This document shows positions 17,386-27,034 of a DNA stretch of 64,000 bases, one piece after another. Both the position numbers and the translations under genes were made by a program. The notes beneath the pieces were generated by a model. It was not told where the DNA came from. It saw only the letters and a program-made list of their open reading frames with translations, and made no database searches. The first letter of the stretch is position 1. Each line of letters starts with the position of its first letter. This stretch comes from Anaerococcus obesiensis ph10 (GTDB lineage Bacteria; Bacillota; Clostridia; Tissierellales; Peptoniphilaceae): assembly GCF_000311745.1 (NCBI RefSeq), contig NZ_HE978531.1:294787-358786 (forward strand). Reading direction: 5' to 3'.

Positions 17386-19288
17386 GGTTTTTATTAAAGA
17401 ATTGAATTTAATTTCTTTTGGTAAATTTCAAAATAAATCCATAAAATTAAATCAAAATTTCAATTTAATTTATGGGGATAATGAAAGTGGTAAATCTACA
17501 ATTTCTGATTTTATTGAAGGAGTATTTTATGGCTTTGATGATGGAAATAATAAAAGGCATTTCTCCTATAAAAAAGAAAAATACAAACCTTTAGGCTCTT
17601 ATAAATATTTTGGGAATTTGATCTTATCATCTAATAATGAGGATTTTAGGATAGAAAGAAATTTTGATGATGGTTCATATAAAATATATAACTTGTCTTT
17701 GAAAAAAGAAATTTTGGGAAAAAAATCAAATTTGAATTTTCCTGGAGAATATTTTTTAAAATTAAATTATTCTTTGTATAAGAGTATAGCAAACAATTAC
17801 CAACTTCAAAGTTTTGATAAGGATTCTAAAAAGGTTGTAATAGATTTTTTAAAAAATCCATCAAATGATATAATTTTTTCTCAATTAAAAGCTATTGATA
17901 ATATAAAAGATTGGCTAAATAAAATTGGAAGTTCAAGGGCATATACAAAGCCTTATGCAAAAACTTTAAAAGAATTGGAAAATAAAAATGAAAAATTGGA
18001 TAATATTAGAAATCTTAGAAAATCCTATAATAACGACATAATAAATTTGAAAAGACAAAGAGAAGAAATAAAACTCTTAGAAGAAAATCTCAAAAAATTA
18101 AAAATTGATAGGGATAATTACAGAAAATTTAAAGCAAATTCTAATTATATTGAAGAAAAATCTAGGCAAGACCAGCTTAAAATAATTGATAAAAAATTAG
18201 AAGAATATAAGGAATTTTCAGGAATTGACAAAGTATTTTTTGATAATCTTGATAGGCTTTTGGAAAAGCAGGATGATTTTTATAAGAATAAAAAAGATAA
18301 TAAGATAAATTTACTTTATTTTTTAATAGGATTTATGATTTTATTTGTATCAATTTTTACAAAAAAATATTTTATTTTATTATTCCTGCTTCCACTTTTT
18401 TTATTTTATTTTTTTAAAGGTAAAATTTTAAATATAAATAGCAGAGAAGAGATTAGCAATTTAAATATAAAAATAAAAAATGAATTTGCTAAAATTTCTG
18501 TAAATTCTAAATCTTCTTATAAAAATGCAAAAAACAAATACAAAGACTATGAAAAATTAATTATAGAAAGAGATAAGACTTTAGAAATTTTAAATATTCT
18601 TCAAAAACAGGAAAAATATGATGTGCCTGTTGATTTTTCTTGTGATGAAATTGATATTTTGAAATTAGAAAATAAAATTAAATTTTACGAAAATTCATAT
18701 TATAAACTTTTAGATGATAATTTAAAACTTGAAAAAAAGCTTGTAAGTGTTGAGGAAAAAATATCAAAAGAAGTTGATTTGATTGATGAAATTAATCAAT
18801 TAAAGGAAAAATTAAATAATTTAGAAATAGAAATTTCTGCGTGCAATAAAGCTATAGATATTATAAGTTCAAACAAGGATAAATTTATTTATAATAAAAA
18901 AATTCTATCTCAATTTATTAGTCAAATAATTAGAGAAATTTCAAAGGGGAAATATAAAAAAATTGATTTTGACAAAAACCTAGAGCCTATCATAATAAGT
19001 TCTGATAATGAAATAATTGATATTGATAAAGTTTCAATAGGTTTTTTTGACCAAGTTAATTTTTCTTTAAGATTTGCTCTTTGTGAAAAATTATTAGATA
19101 ATTTATTTTTGATTTTTGATGATGCTTTTATAAATTATGACAATGATAGGTTGAGGATGGCTTTGTTAAATTTGTTGGATTTATCAAAAAAATTTCAAAT
19201 TATTTATTTTACATGTCACAAAAGAGAAAAAGATATTTTTGATGCAGAGGCTATTAATATAGATATAAAAAATATGGAGCAAGTATGA
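17378..19288 (+). CDS. YhaN/SbcC-like AAA ATPase with coiled coil and membrane hairpin
   Basis: ABC-type ATPase related to SbcC/Rad50 and YhaN. Walker A GDNESGKST is near residue 34, and a C-terminal Walker B-like LIFDDAF lies near 580. Two coiled-coil arms (about residues 195-300 and 355-500) flank a hydrophobic pair of segments at about 310-350. The apex holds this hydrophobic hairpin instead of a CxxC zinc hook, which suggests membrane anchoring as in YhaN-type proteins. The 636-residue length is shorter than E. coli SbcC. It overlaps both neighbours and is the partner of the SbcD-like protein. Confidence 0.82.
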   Translation: MSKVFIKELNLISFGKFQNKSIKLNQNFNLIYGDNESGKSTISDFIEGVFYGFDDGNNKRHFSYKKEKYKPLGSYKYFGNLILSSNNEDFRIERNFDDGSYKIYNLSLKKEILGKKSNLNFPGEYFLKLNYSLYKSIANNYQLQSFDKDSKKVVIDFLKNPSNDIIFSQLKAIDNIKDWLNKIGSSRAYTKPYAKTLKELENKNEKLDNIRNLRKSYNNDIINLKRQREEIKLLEENLKKLKIDRDNYRKFKANSNYIEEKSRQDQLKIIDKKLEEYKEFSGIDKVFFDNLDRLLEKQDDFYKNKKDNKINLLYFLIGFMILFVSIFTKKYFILLFLLPLFLFYFFKGKILNINSREEISNLNIKIKNEFAKISVNSKSSYKNAKNKYKDYEKLIIERDKTLEILNILQKQEKYDVPVDFSCDEIDILKLENKIKFYENSYYKLLDDNLKLEKKLVSVEEKISKEVDLIDEINQLKEKLNNLEIEISACNKAIDIISSNKDKFIYNKKILSQFISQIIREISKGKYKKIDFDKNLEPIIISSDNEIIDIDKVSIGFFDQVNFSLRFALCEKLLDNLFLIFDDAFINYDNDRLRMALLNLLDLSKKFQIIYFTCHKREKDIFDAEAINIDIKNMEQV

Positions 19289-19965
19289 TATATGCAATAG
19301 GAGATTTACATCTTGATTATACAGAAGAAAAATCCATGGAAGTATTTGGAAAATCATGGCTTAATTATCAAGAAAAAATATTTAACAATTGGAATAAGAT
19401 TGTAAATTCTGATGATACAGTTTTGATTGTGGGGGATATTTCTTGGGCTATGAATATAGAAGACGCCTACATTGATCTTAAAAAAATCGATGATCTTAAC
19501 GGAAATAAAATAATGCTAAAAGGCAATCATGATTATTGGTGGTCATCCTTAAAAAAACTCAATGAATTAGATTTAAAATCTATTAAATTTTTGCAAAATA
19601 ATTCTTTTTTTGAACAAGGCTATGAAATTTGCGGAACAAGAGGATGGATTAGCAGAGATAATAGTGAATTTACAGAACACGATGAGAAAATTTTTAAAAG
19701 AGAGCTACAAAGACTTAAAAATTCATTGGACTCTAGTAAGACAAATAATAAAAAAATTGTTATATTACATTATCCACCTCTTAACAGCGATAAATCTTTG
19801 AATGAATTTTTTGGAATTTGTAAAGAGTATCAAGTAGAATGTGTATTGTATGGACATCTACATGGACCAGGGCATAAACAAATTTTTGAAGGTATAGTAG
19901 ATGGTATAGAAATAAAATGTGTGGCAGGAGATTATATAAATTTTTTGCCAGAAAGGATAAGTTAA
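19285..19965 (+). CDS. Calcineurin-like metallophosphoesterase
   Basis: Second phosphoesterase of the cluster, 226 residues. Motifs are IGDLHLDYTEEK at the start, VGDISWAMN near residue 50, LKGNHDYWW near 77, ILHYPPL and YGHLHGPGHK, covering all metal-binding positions. It belongs to the small YkuE/YmdB-unlike phosphoesterases of unknown substrate. It overlaps the ATPase gene by four bases and the CYTH gene by one base (TAATG), so all are probably co-translated. Confidence 0.8.
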   Translation: MIYAIGDLHLDYTEEKSMEVFGKSWLNYQEKIFNNWNKIVNSDDTVLIVGDISWAMNIEDAYIDLKKIDDLNGNKIMLKGNHDYWWSSLKKLNELDLKSIKFLQNNSFFEQGYEICGTRGWISRDNSEFTEHDEKIFKRELQRLKNSLDSSKTNNKKIVILHYPPLNSDKSLNEFFGICKEYQVECVLYGHLHGPGHKQIFEGIVDGIEIKCVAGDYINFLPERIS

Positions 19966-20498
19966 TGGATAGAGAATTAGAAATCAAGGTATTAAATATT
20001 AATATCGAAGAAATTGAAGAAAAATTAAAAGCAAAAGGTGCAGAATTTTTGGGAGTAGAAATTCAAAAAAATTATACCTTTGCTCCAAAAAACGCAAAAG
20101 AATTTTCTAATGGTTATTTGAGAATTAGAGAAAAAACTGTAGATGATAAAAGAGAAGCTACAGAGCTAACTTTCAAAGAAGTTGTTGATAACAAAGATAA
20201 TATAAGAGTAAATAATGAATACACTACTACAATAAATTCAACTTCAAATATGATAAAAATTTTAGAAGAAATTGGCTTAGTTGAAAGATATGTTGGCGAT
20301 AAAAAAAGAATTTCTTATAATTATAGGGGACAAAGATTTGATATAGATATTTGGTCCAAAGATGTTTATCCTGATCCTTATATGGAAATTGAATTTACTA
20401 ATGTAAATTTAATGGAAGAAATTCTAGATGAATTTGAAATTGATAGAAAAAATGTGACAAATGAATCAATTAACGAGTTAATCGAAAAGCGTAAATAA
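19965..20498 (+). CDS. CYTH domain protein (class IV adenylate cyclase/triphosphatase-like)
   Basis: A 177-residue CYTH tunnel-fold protein. It starts with the ELEIKVLN form of the ExExK signature, followed by the basic REKT...EATELTFKE segment and a C-terminal acidic ME-IEFTN, which bind the triphosphate and metal ions. Family members are class IV adenylate cyclases or inorganic/thiamine triphosphatases, and sequence alone does not decide between them. The ATG at 19965 overlaps the preceding stop. It ends the operon, 60 bases before pyrB. Confidence 0.8.
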   Translation: MDRELEIKVLNINIEEIEEKLKAKGAEFLGVEIQKNYTFAPKNAKEFSNGYLRIREKTVDDKREATELTFKEVVDNKDNIRVNNEYTTTINSTSNMIKILEEIGLVERYVGDKKRISYNYRGQRFDIDIWSKDVYPDPYMEIEFTNVNLMEEILDEFEIDRKNVTNESINELIEKRK

Positions 20499-20501
20499 TT
20501 A

Positions 20502-20530
20502 TTGACGAGTCTATATGCTTTTGGTATAAT
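20502..20530 (+). promoter_or_regulatory. pyr operon promoter
   Basis: TTGACG, a 17-base spacer and perfect TATAAT lie 26 bases before pyrB. The leader is very short and A-rich (it contains an A7 run), with no hairpin or PyrR-binding loop visible. Confidence 0.85.
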
Positions 20531-20556
20531 AGTAAAAACAAAAAAAGGAGTGTCAA

Positions 20557-21486
20557 ATGCTAAAGATTAAAAATTTGTTAAGTGCAGAAGATTTGTTTAA
20601 AGATGATTTACTTGAAATAATTGATTTAGCAGAAGACATAATGAAGAGTCCTGAAAAATTTTCCAATTATTGTAATGGAAAGTTATTAGGGACTCTTTTT
20701 TTTGAGCCTTCTACTAGAACAAGACTTTCTTTTGAATCAGCAATGTTAAGACTTGGAGGAAGTGTTGAAGGATTTTCAAATCCAAAAGCATCAAGCCAAG
20801 CTAAGGGAGAAAGCTTACAAGATACAATTAGAACTGTAAGCCAATACGTTGATGTAATTGCAATGCGCCATCCACAAGAAGGAGCTGCAAAATTATCATC
20901 AGAAACATCTGATTGTCCAATAATAAATGCAGGAGATGGTGGACATCAACATCCAACTCAAACTCTTACAGATATTTTGACAATTTCAACTTATAAGAAA
21001 AGACTTGAAGGATTAAAAATAGGAATTTGTGGAGATTTAAAATATGGAAGAACTGTTCACTCTTTACTTAAAGTTATGACCTTATTTGATAATAACGAAT
21101 ATGTTCTAATTTCTCCAGAAGAATTAAAACTTCCTAACTACATTAAAAAAAGTGTTTTTGAAAAAAATAATATAGAATATGTTGAAAAAAGATCTTTGGA
21201 TAATTCTATAGATGATCTAGATATTTTATATATGACAAGAATCCAAAAAGAAAGATTTTTCTCTGACAACCAATATACAAGATTAAAAGATTCTTACGTA
21301 TTAAATAGAGAAAAATTAGCTAATGCAAAAAAAGATCTTGCAATCCTACATCCACTTCCAAGAGTAAATGAAATTGACAAAGATGTGGATGATGATCCTA
21401 GAGCTTTATATTTCCAACAAGTTAAATGCGGAATGTATGCTAGAATGGCACTAATTATAAAATTATTGGAGGCTAATAATGATTGA
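20557..21486 (+). CDS. pyrB: Aspartate carbamoyltransferase catalytic subunit
   Basis: Joins carbamoyl phosphate and aspartate in the first committed step of pyrimidine synthesis. The 309-residue protein has the carbamoyl-phosphate motif [12 protein letters not shown] near residue 48, the MRHPQEGAA loop, HPTQTL near 130 and the C-terminal [10 protein letters not shown]. An AAAGGAG ribosome site lies upstream. It overlaps pyrI by eight bases, so it forms the class B (PyrB6PyrI6) allosteric enzyme rather than the Bacillus-type unregulated trimer. Confidence 0.96.
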   Translation: MLKIKNLLSAEDLFKDDLLEIIDLAEDIMKSPEKFSNYCNGKLLGTLFFEPSTRTRLSFESAMLRLGGSVEGFSNPKASSQAKGESLQDTIRTVSQYVDVIAMRHPQEGAAKLSSETSDCPIINAGDGGHQHPTQTLTDILTISTYKKRLEGLKIGICGDLKYGRTVHSLLKVMTLFDNNEYVLISPEELKLPNYIKKSVFEKNNIEYVEKRSLDNSIDDLDILYMTRIQKERFFSDNQYTRLKDSYVLNREKLANAKKDLAILHPLPRVNEIDKDVDDDPRALYFQQVKCGMYARMALIIKLLEANND

Positions 21487-21907
21487 GATTACTTCATTAA
21501 AAAATGGAATTGTAATAGACCATATTAAACCAGGATTAGGAATAAAAATTTTTAATCTTTTAAATCTAGACCAACTTGATGATGAAGTTGCACTAATATT
21601 AAACGCAAATTCTTCCTCTCAAGGAAAAAAAGATATAGTAAAAATTGCAAATAACTTAGATATTAATTTAGATGCTGTATCAATAATAGACCCAAGTGCA
21701 ACAGTAAACTTCATTGAAGAAGAAAAAGTTGTAGAAAAGAAACAATTAGAATTACCAGAAGTTAGCAAGGGAATTTTAAAATGTCAAAATCCAACTTGCG
21801 TATCAACCACAGAAAGAAATATTGAAAGCAAATTTATATTGATAGATAAAAAAGAAAAAATGTACAAATGTGCTTATTGCGATCACATATATGATGTGGA
21901 GGAATAA
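21479..21907 (+). CDS. pyrI: Aspartate carbamoyltransferase regulatory subunit
   Basis: Nucleotide-binding regulatory chain that makes aspartate transcarbamoylase sensitive to CTP and ATP. The 142-residue protein has the N-terminal allosteric domain (DHIKPG near residue 14) and a C-terminal zinc ribbon with four cysteines in CQNPTC and CAYC near residues 101-136. A GGAGG ribosome site lies inside the end of pyrB. pyrC begins on its stop codon. Together with pyrB it implies feedback control of the pathway at the protein level. Confidence 0.94.
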   Translation: MIEITSLKNGIVIDHIKPGLGIKIFNLLNLDQLDDEVALILNANSSSQGKKDIVKIANNLDINLDAVSIIDPSATVNFIEEEKVVEKKQLELPEVSKGILKCQNPTCVSTTERNIESKFILIDKKEKMYKCAYCDHIYDVEE

Positions 21908-23103
21908 TGAAACAAATTTTTACAAATCTTGTTGCCATTGATGATATAAATATATCAAAAAGGGACATCTTTGTAGAAGATGGATTTATAACAACTGAAT
22001 TTAAATCTGATGAGGAAACTGAGATTATAGACTGTAATGGTCTTGTCTTGGTTCCTTCTTTTGTGGACATGCATACTCATTTTAGAGATCCTGGATTTAC
22101 CTACAAAGAAGATTTAAAAACAGGATCAATGTCAGCTCTAAAAGGTGGATATACAACTGTAAATTTAATGCCAAATACAAATCCAATTGTATCAAGCAAA
22201 AAAGTATATGAGGATATTGTTAAAAGAGCAAAAGATTTAGATTTAATAGATATAAAACAAGTTTACTCAATAACAAAAGATTTCAAAAGCGATGACCTAT
22301 CTCATTTAAAAGATTTACCAGAAGGATTATTGTTCTTGTCAAATGATGGTAAGGGAGTTGATGATGATTTTTCCATGTATCAAGCCATAAAAATCGCAAA
22401 GAAAAATAATTTAAAATTTACCTTGCATGAAGAATGTAAGGAAATTTCAAAATATGATTATGAAATAGCAGAAGATGTTATGACTTTGAGAGATTGTTAT
22501 TTATCTTATAAGATGGATATGCCAATTCATTTTTCTCACGTTTCTACAAAAGGAGCAATTGAGGCAATAAGATATTTTAAAGATTTGGGAGCGAAAATCA
22601 CGTGCGAAGTAACACCTCATCATATATATTTTTCTGATAGAAAAGAGTTAAAAGTAAATCCACCAATTAGAAAAGAAAAAGATAGATTGGCTTTATTAAA
22701 TATGATAAAAAAAGGATATGTTGATTGTATAGCCACAGACCATGCTCCTCATTCAAAGGAGGAAAAAGAAAACGGTAAGCCAGGTTTCATTGGACTTGAA
22801 ACAGCTTTTTCAACTTCTTATATGACTTTAGTGAAAAGTGGAATTATTTCATTAAATGATTTAATCAGGTTAATGTCAACAAATCCATCAAAACTTCTTG
22901 AAATAAAAAAAGGAAAAATAGAAGAAGGATATATGGCTGATTTTACTCTTATAGATTTGGATAAAATATACGAATATAAAGAAGAAGATATTTTATCAAA
23001 ATCAAAAAATTCATTATTTATAAATCAAAAACTCCAAGGACAAATAGTAAGAGTTTACAAGAAAGGAATTTTGAAATATGACCTTAATGGAAAGACTTTA
23101 TAA
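21907..23103 (+). CDS. pyrC: Dihydroorotase
   Basis: Zinc amidohydrolase that cyclises carbamoyl aspartate to dihydroorotate. The 398-residue protein is of type I. Motifs are [11 protein letters not shown] near residue 54 (metal-binding His pair), NLMPNT, LHEE near 174, HFSHVS near 203 and ATDHAPHS near 278 with the catalytic Asp. Its start overlaps the pyrI stop (TAATG), with GGAGGA upstream. Its 3' end overlaps pyrF by 26 bases. Confidence 0.94.
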   Translation: MKQIFTNLVAIDDINISKRDIFVEDGFITTEFKSDEETEIIDCNGLVLVPSFVDMHTHFRDPGFTYKEDLKTGSMSALKGGYTTVNLMPNTNPIVSSKKVYEDIVKRAKDLDLIDIKQVYSITKDFKSDDLSHLKDLPEGLLFLSNDGKGVDDDFSMYQAIKIAKKNNLKFTLHEECKEISKYDYEIAEDVMTLRDCYLSYKMDMPIHFSHVSTKGAIEAIRYFKDLGAKITCEVTPHHIYFSDRKELKVNPPIRKEKDRLALLNMIKKGYVDCIATDHAPHSKEEKENGKPGFIGLETAFSTSYMTLVKSGIISLNDLIRLMSTNPSKLLEIKKGKIEEGYMADFTLIDLDKIYEYKEEDILSKSKNSLFINQKLQGQIVRVYKKGILKYDLNGKTL

Positions 23104-23944
23104 AAAAATCGAAGAAAATGGATTTGTTTGCGTTGGTCTTGATACATCACTAGATTATATTCCAGAAAAAATGAAGAAAAATAAAAGTGTAAGCGAACAA
23201 TTATTTGATTTCAATAAGGAAATTATTGACAATACAAAAGATGTTTGTGCTATTTATAAAGTTCAAATTGCCTACTACGAATCTTATGGTATTGAAGGAA
23301 TGCTTGCTTACAAAAATACTTTAAAATATTTAAGAGAAAATGATTTGTTATCAATTGCTGATGTAAAAAGATCAGATATTGCTCAAAGTGCAAGTCAATA
23401 TGCAAAAGCACATTTTTCTGGAGATTTTGAGGCTGATTTTATGACTTTAAACCCTTATATGGGAATGGATTCAATTTCTCCATATCTTGAATTTATAAAA
23501 AATAAAGATAAAGGAGTATTTGTTCTTTTAAGAACTTCAAATCCAGGAGCAAATGATTTTGAATGTTTAAGATTAAAAGATGACAGCGAATTATTTTATA
23601 CAATTGGAGATAAATTAAAAGAATTAAATGATAAATTGATTGATGATTCAGGATACGGACCAATTGGACTTGTAGTTGGTGCAACTCACAAAGAGGAAGT
23701 TGAAAAAATTAGAAAAAGATATAATAATATGTTTTTCTTGATTCCAGGTTTTGGAGCACAAAAAGCCGATTCATTAAATGTTTATAATTTATTAAATTCA
23801 TTAAATGGAGGAGTTGTAAATTCATCAAGGGCAATACTTAAAAATTATTTAAACTATGATGATGGGGAAGATAAAATAGGATATTATGCAAGAGAAAAAT
23901 GTATAGAAACTAGAAAGGAAATCCAAGCTAATGGAATCTTATAG
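23078..23944 (+). CDS. pyrF: Orotidine 5'-phosphate decarboxylase (long type)
   Basis: Decarboxylates OMP to UMP, the last step of the pathway. The 288-residue protein belongs to the longer PyrF subfamily. The catalytic [12 protein letters not shown] motif is near residue 93, FMTLNPYMG follows, and LIPGFGAQ near 222 binds phosphate. Two in-frame ATG codons at 23078 and 23087 are both possible. The first has AAGGAA at a better distance. It overlaps pyrC by 26 bases and pyrK by 14. Confidence 0.92.
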   Translation: MTLMERLYKKIEENGFVCVGLDTSLDYIPEKMKKNKSVSEQLFDFNKEIIDNTKDVCAIYKVQIAYYESYGIEGMLAYKNTLKYLRENDLLSIADVKRSDIAQSASQYAKAHFSGDFEADFMTLNPYMGMDSISPYLEFIKNKDKGVFVLLRTSNPGANDFECLRLKDDSELFYTIGDKLKELNDKLIDDSGYGPIGLVVGATHKEEVEKIRKRYNNMFFLIPGFGAQKADSLNVYNLLNSLNGGVVNSSRAILKNYLNYDDGEDKIGYYAREKCIETRKEIQANGIL

Positions 23945-24646
23945 AGAAGCTTCTGTAATTTTTAATAAAAAAATAAAGGATGATATTTATTTTTGTAAAA
24001 TAAAAACCAAATTAAATGCAAAAGCAGGTCAATTTTTTATGTTAAGATGCGATAGCTTTAGAAATTCGCCCCTTCTTTCAAGACCCTTTGGTGTTTGTGA
24101 TAAAGATGATGAGTCTATGTCTTTTTTATACCAAGTAAAAGGCGTTGGAACAAAAATTTTAAGTGATTTAAAAGAGGGTTCAAAAGTAAAAATATTAGGC
24201 CCTTTGGGAAATGGATTTGAAATAAAAAAGGAAAAAAAGCTGCAATAGTTGCTGGTGGAATTGGAATAGCTCCACTTTTATATTTGGCAAAATCATTAGA
24301 TTTAAAGGCAGATTTTTACGCAGGATTTAGCGATGAAGAATACTTTACTGATTATTTTAAAGATTATGTAAATTCTACAACTGTAACTATTGATAAAAAA
24401 GATAAAATTTTTATAACTGAAAAAATTGATACAGAAAAATATGATGTAATTTATGCTTGTGGCCCAAATCAAATGCTAAAAACTTTGGCGAATAAAAATA
24501 AAAATGCTGAAATTCAAATTTCAATGGAAGCACACATGGCATGTGGAATCGGAGCTTGTCTTGGTTGCACAGTAGAAAATGTAAAAGGCGATTTTATAAG
24601 AGTTTGCAAAGATGGTCCGGTTTTTGATTCAAAGGAGATTTTCTAA
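23931..24646 (+). pseudogene. pyrK: Dihydroorotate dehydrogenase electron-transfer subunit, frame-shifted
   Basis: PyrK carries FAD and a [2Fe-2S] cluster and passes electrons from PyrD to NAD. The N-terminal part (23931-24248) has the FAD-binding SRPFGVCD motif. The reading frame then ends at TAG 24246-24248. The rest resumes in the -1 frame as KKAAIVAGGIGIAP, the normal nucleotide-binding motif, and runs to 24646 with the 2Fe-2S cysteines in CGIGACLGC and a later VCKDGP. One extra A in the A6 run 24224-24229 or the A7 run 24232-24238 restores a protein of about 238 residues. Alternatively A AAA AAG (24224-24230) is a -1 slippery site. A sequencing error is most likely, because pyrD beside it needs this partner. 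Confidence 0.88.
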
Positions 24647-25545
24647 TGAGTTTAAAAGTGAATATTTGCGGAATTGAATTTAATAATCCGGTCATAGCTG
24701 CAAGTGGAACTTTTGGTTTTGGTAAAGAATTTGCAGACTATATTGATATAAATAAACTTGGAGGAATTTCTTCAAAAGGACTAACCCTACATAAAAATTT
24801 GGGAAACAAGGGGATAAGAATCTATGAAACTGCTGCTGGAATTATGAATTCAATTGGACTTCAAAATCCTGGAATAGAATATTTTATAAAAGAAGAATTG
24901 CCATTTTTGGAAACAAAAGATGCTGTAACAATTGCAAATCTTGGCGGACACAGCGTAGATGAATATGTTAAGGGAGCAATCTTGCTTGATAAAACATCTG
25001 TCCCAATAATTGAATTAAATATTTCTTGCCCAAATGTAAAAGAAGGTGGAATGGCTTTTGGAACAAATCCTAAAAAAGCTTGCGAAGTTATAGAAAAAGT
25101 AAGAAAAGCTACAAAAAAAGTTTTGATGGTAAAACTTTCTCCAAATGTTGGAGATATAAAAGAATTTGTAAAAATTGCAGAAAATTCAGGAGCTGATTGT
25201 ATTTCTCTAGTAAATACTTTTAATGCCCTTGCAATTGATGTTGATAATAAAAAAGCTGTTTTTGAAAATAAAACGGCAGGTCTTTCTGGACCTTGTATAA
25301 AACCAATTGCTTTAAGAATGGTTTATGAAGCAAGTAATGCTACAAATTTACCAATAATTGGTATGGGTGGAATTTCAAATTACAGGGACTGTTTGGAATT
25401 TATTATGGCAGGAGCAAGTGCAGTGCAAGTTGGAACAAGCAATTTTGTAGATTTTAACACAATGATAAATATAGTTGATGATTTAGAAAAATACATGCAA
25501 AGAGAAAATTTAAATTCATTAGAAGAAATAAGAAAAATTATATAG
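24646..25545 (+). CDS. pyrD: Dihydroorotate dehydrogenase, catalytic subunit (type 1B)
   Basis: FMN enzyme that oxidises dihydroorotate to orotate, with NAD as acceptor through PyrK. The 299-residue protein has AASGTFGFG near residue 20, the catalytic ISCPNVKEGG loop with its Cys near residue 126, NTFNALAIDV, and IGMGGI for FMN phosphate binding. The catalytic Cys, together with an adjacent pyrK, marks type 1B. The ATG at 24646 overlaps the pyrK stop. Confidence 0.95.
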   Translation: MSLKVNICGIEFNNPVIAASGTFGFGKEFADYIDINKLGGISSKGLTLHKNLGNKGIRIYETAAGIMNSIGLQNPGIEYFIKEELPFLETKDAVTIANLGGHSVDEYVKGAILLDKTSVPIIELNISCPNVKEGGMAFGTNPKKACEVIEKVRKATKKVLMVKLSPNVGDIKEFVKIAENSGADCISLVNTFNALAIDVDNKKAVFENKTAGLSGPCIKPIALRMVYEASNATNLPIIGMGGISNYRDCLEFIMAGASAVQVGTSNFVDFNTMINIVDDLEKYMQRENLNSLEEIRKII

Positions 25546-25553
25546 GAGAGATT

Positions 25554-26123
25554 ATGGATAGAACAATTGAATTATTAAAAAAATCTGATGCACTATTAGA
25601 AGGACATTTTTTATTATCAAGTGGTAAACACTCAAAAAAATATATTCAATGTGCAAAATTAATAGAAAATCCTGTTTATTGCGAAGAAGTTTCAAAAATA
25701 ATTGCTGAAAAAATAAAAGAATCTGGTATAAAAGTAGATTTGTGTGTAGGACCTGCAATGGGCGGAATAATTATAGCTTATGAAGTTGCAAGAGCTTTGG
25801 GAGTTAATGCAATTTTTACTGAAAGAGTTGATAATATTATGACTCTAAGAAGGGGATTTGAAATAAAAGAAGGTATGAATGTAATTATAGTTGAAGATGT
25901 AGTTACAACAGGCAAATCTTCTTTTGAAACTGTTGATGTAATTGAAAGCTATGGAGCAAAAGTAAATGCTTTAACATCAATTGTAAATAGATCTGGAAAA
26001 AAAGAAATTAATGGTTTAAAATTATTATCTGCAACTGAGCTTAACATTGAAACTTATGATCCTGATAATTTACCAGAAGATTTAAAAAATACACCAGCTA
26101 TAAAACCAGGTTCTAGAAAATAA
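25554..26123 (+). CDS. pyrE: Orotate phosphoribosyltransferase
   Basis: Transfers phosphoribosyl from PRPP to orotate to make OMP. The 189-residue protein has the FLLSSGKHS orotate-site segment near residue 20, GPAMGG near 65 and the PRPP-binding signature VIIVEDVVTTGKS near residue 109. A GGAGAG ribosome site is present. It is the last gene of the pyr operon, which lacks carA/carB, pyrR and a uracil permease gene in this window. Confidence 0.95.
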   Translation: MDRTIELLKKSDALLEGHFLLSSGKHSKKYIQCAKLIENPVYCEEVSKIIAEKIKESGIKVDLCVGPAMGGIIIAYEVARALGVNAIFTERVDNIMTLRRGFEIKEGMNVIIVEDVVTTGKSSFETVDVIESYGAKVNALTSIVNRSGKKEINGLKLLSATELNIETYDPDNLPEDLKNTPAIKPGSRK

Positions 26124-26126
26124 AAT

Positions 26127-26155
26127 TTGCAATCTAGCATAAGAAATGATATAGT
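26127..26155 (+). promoter_or_regulatory. Promoter of the glucosaminidase gene
   Basis: TTGCAA, a 17-base spacer and TATAGT (26150-26155), preceded by TGA, lie just after the pyrE stop and 50 bases before the next ATG. Confidence 0.6.
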
Positions 26156-26205
26156 AGTTGTAATTGTTTTGTTACTATTTATTTATGAAAGAAGGAAGAT
26201 AAAGG

Positions 26206-26907
26206 ATGAAAAAAAATAGAATTAAAATTTCATTTTTATCTTTTTTAGCTATTGTTCTTGTGCTAGTTATTTCAACAGGATTGGAAAAATCATCTCTAGC
26301 TGCAAAAAACAAAGGTAAAAGAGATAGCTTGATTAATGGAGTAAATGAAATTAGCAATGAAACCTTAACTTTAAGACAATCTAGAATTGAAAGATTTGAA
26401 AAATTAGAAAAAGATTATAAAGAATTGAACGATAAAGGATCTGATGAATTAAGCAAAACATCAATGTTGTATTTGACAAACAAAACTAATTTAACTGCTG
26501 AGGAACTTGAATATGGTCTTAAAAATACAAATTTACAAGGTCTTGGAAAAGATTTCAAAAAAGCAGAAGAAAAATATGAAGTAAATGCGATTTTATTGAT
26601 GGGAATGGCAAAACATGAAACTGGAAATGGTCATTCATACCTTGCTAAAACAAAAAATAATTTATTTGGCTTTAATGCTATCGACCAAGATCCTATTAAC
26701 AGTGCAAATACTTTTAAAGATAAGGGCGAATCAATAGATCACGTTGCTAAATTTCTAAAAGAAAATTATTTAAGTGAAGATGGAAAATATTATAATGGGA
26801 TATCTACAAAATCTATAGGAAAGTTATATGCTAGCGATCCAGAATGGTCAAATAAGGTAGATTATATGATGAGAGAAGTTTGTAGAAATATTCTTCAGGA
26901 AAAATAG
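26206..26907 (+). CDS. Secreted glucosaminidase-domain protein
   Basis: Probable peptidoglycan N-acetylglucosaminidase (LytG/FlgJ-like, GH73-type domain). The 233-residue protein begins with a signal peptide (basic KKNR, hydrophobic core to about residue 30, AA-type cleavage region). A helical stretch follows, and the catalytic domain starts near residue 105 with the catalytic Glu in MAKHETGNGHS, followed by TKNNLFGFNAID. No cell-wall anchor or binding repeats are visible. It is monocistronic, with its own promoter and a terminator overlapping its stop. It lies beside murT-gatD, consistent with a wall role. Confidence 0.8.
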   Translation: MKKNRIKISFLSFLAIVLVLVISTGLEKSSLAAKNKGKRDSLINGVNEISNETLTLRQSRIERFEKLEKDYKELNDKGSDELSKTSMLYLTNKTNLTAEELEYGLKNTNLQGLGKDFKKAEEKYEVNAILLMGMAKHETGNGHSYLAKTKNNLFGFNAIDQDPINSANTFKDKGESIDHVAKFLKENYLSEDGKYYNGISTKSIGKLYASDPEWSNKVDYMMREVCRNILQEK

Positions 26908-26937
26908 ACTAAACTAAAAGTTTTAGTCTATTTTTTT
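26903..26937 (+). terminator. Intrinsic terminator overlapping the glucosaminidase stop codon
   Basis: AATAGACTAAA (26903-26913) pairs with TTTAGTCTATT (26922-26932) and a seven-T run follows. The TAG stop lies inside the stem. Confidence 0.8.
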
Positions 26938-26998
26938 GTTTAATTTTAAAATAAATTTAATTCTTTTATTATTTAAAATAATTTGAATAAAAATTTTA

Positions 26999-27028
26999 TA
27001 GACTTATTAGCCTTTAATCTGTTATAAT
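26999..27028 (+). promoter_or_regulatory. murT promoter, probably giving a leaderless mRNA
   Basis: TAGACT (26999-27004), an 18-base spacer and perfect TATAAT (27023-27028). Only six T residues separate the -10 from the murT ATG, so the expected transcription start falls on the start codon. Confidence 0.65.
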
Positions 27029-27034
27029 TTTTTT

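Noticed and set aside
20531-20556. UTP-sensitive or attenuated pyr leader
   Set aside because: There is no T-run at the start site and no hairpin. The A-run in the leader would not respond to UTP.
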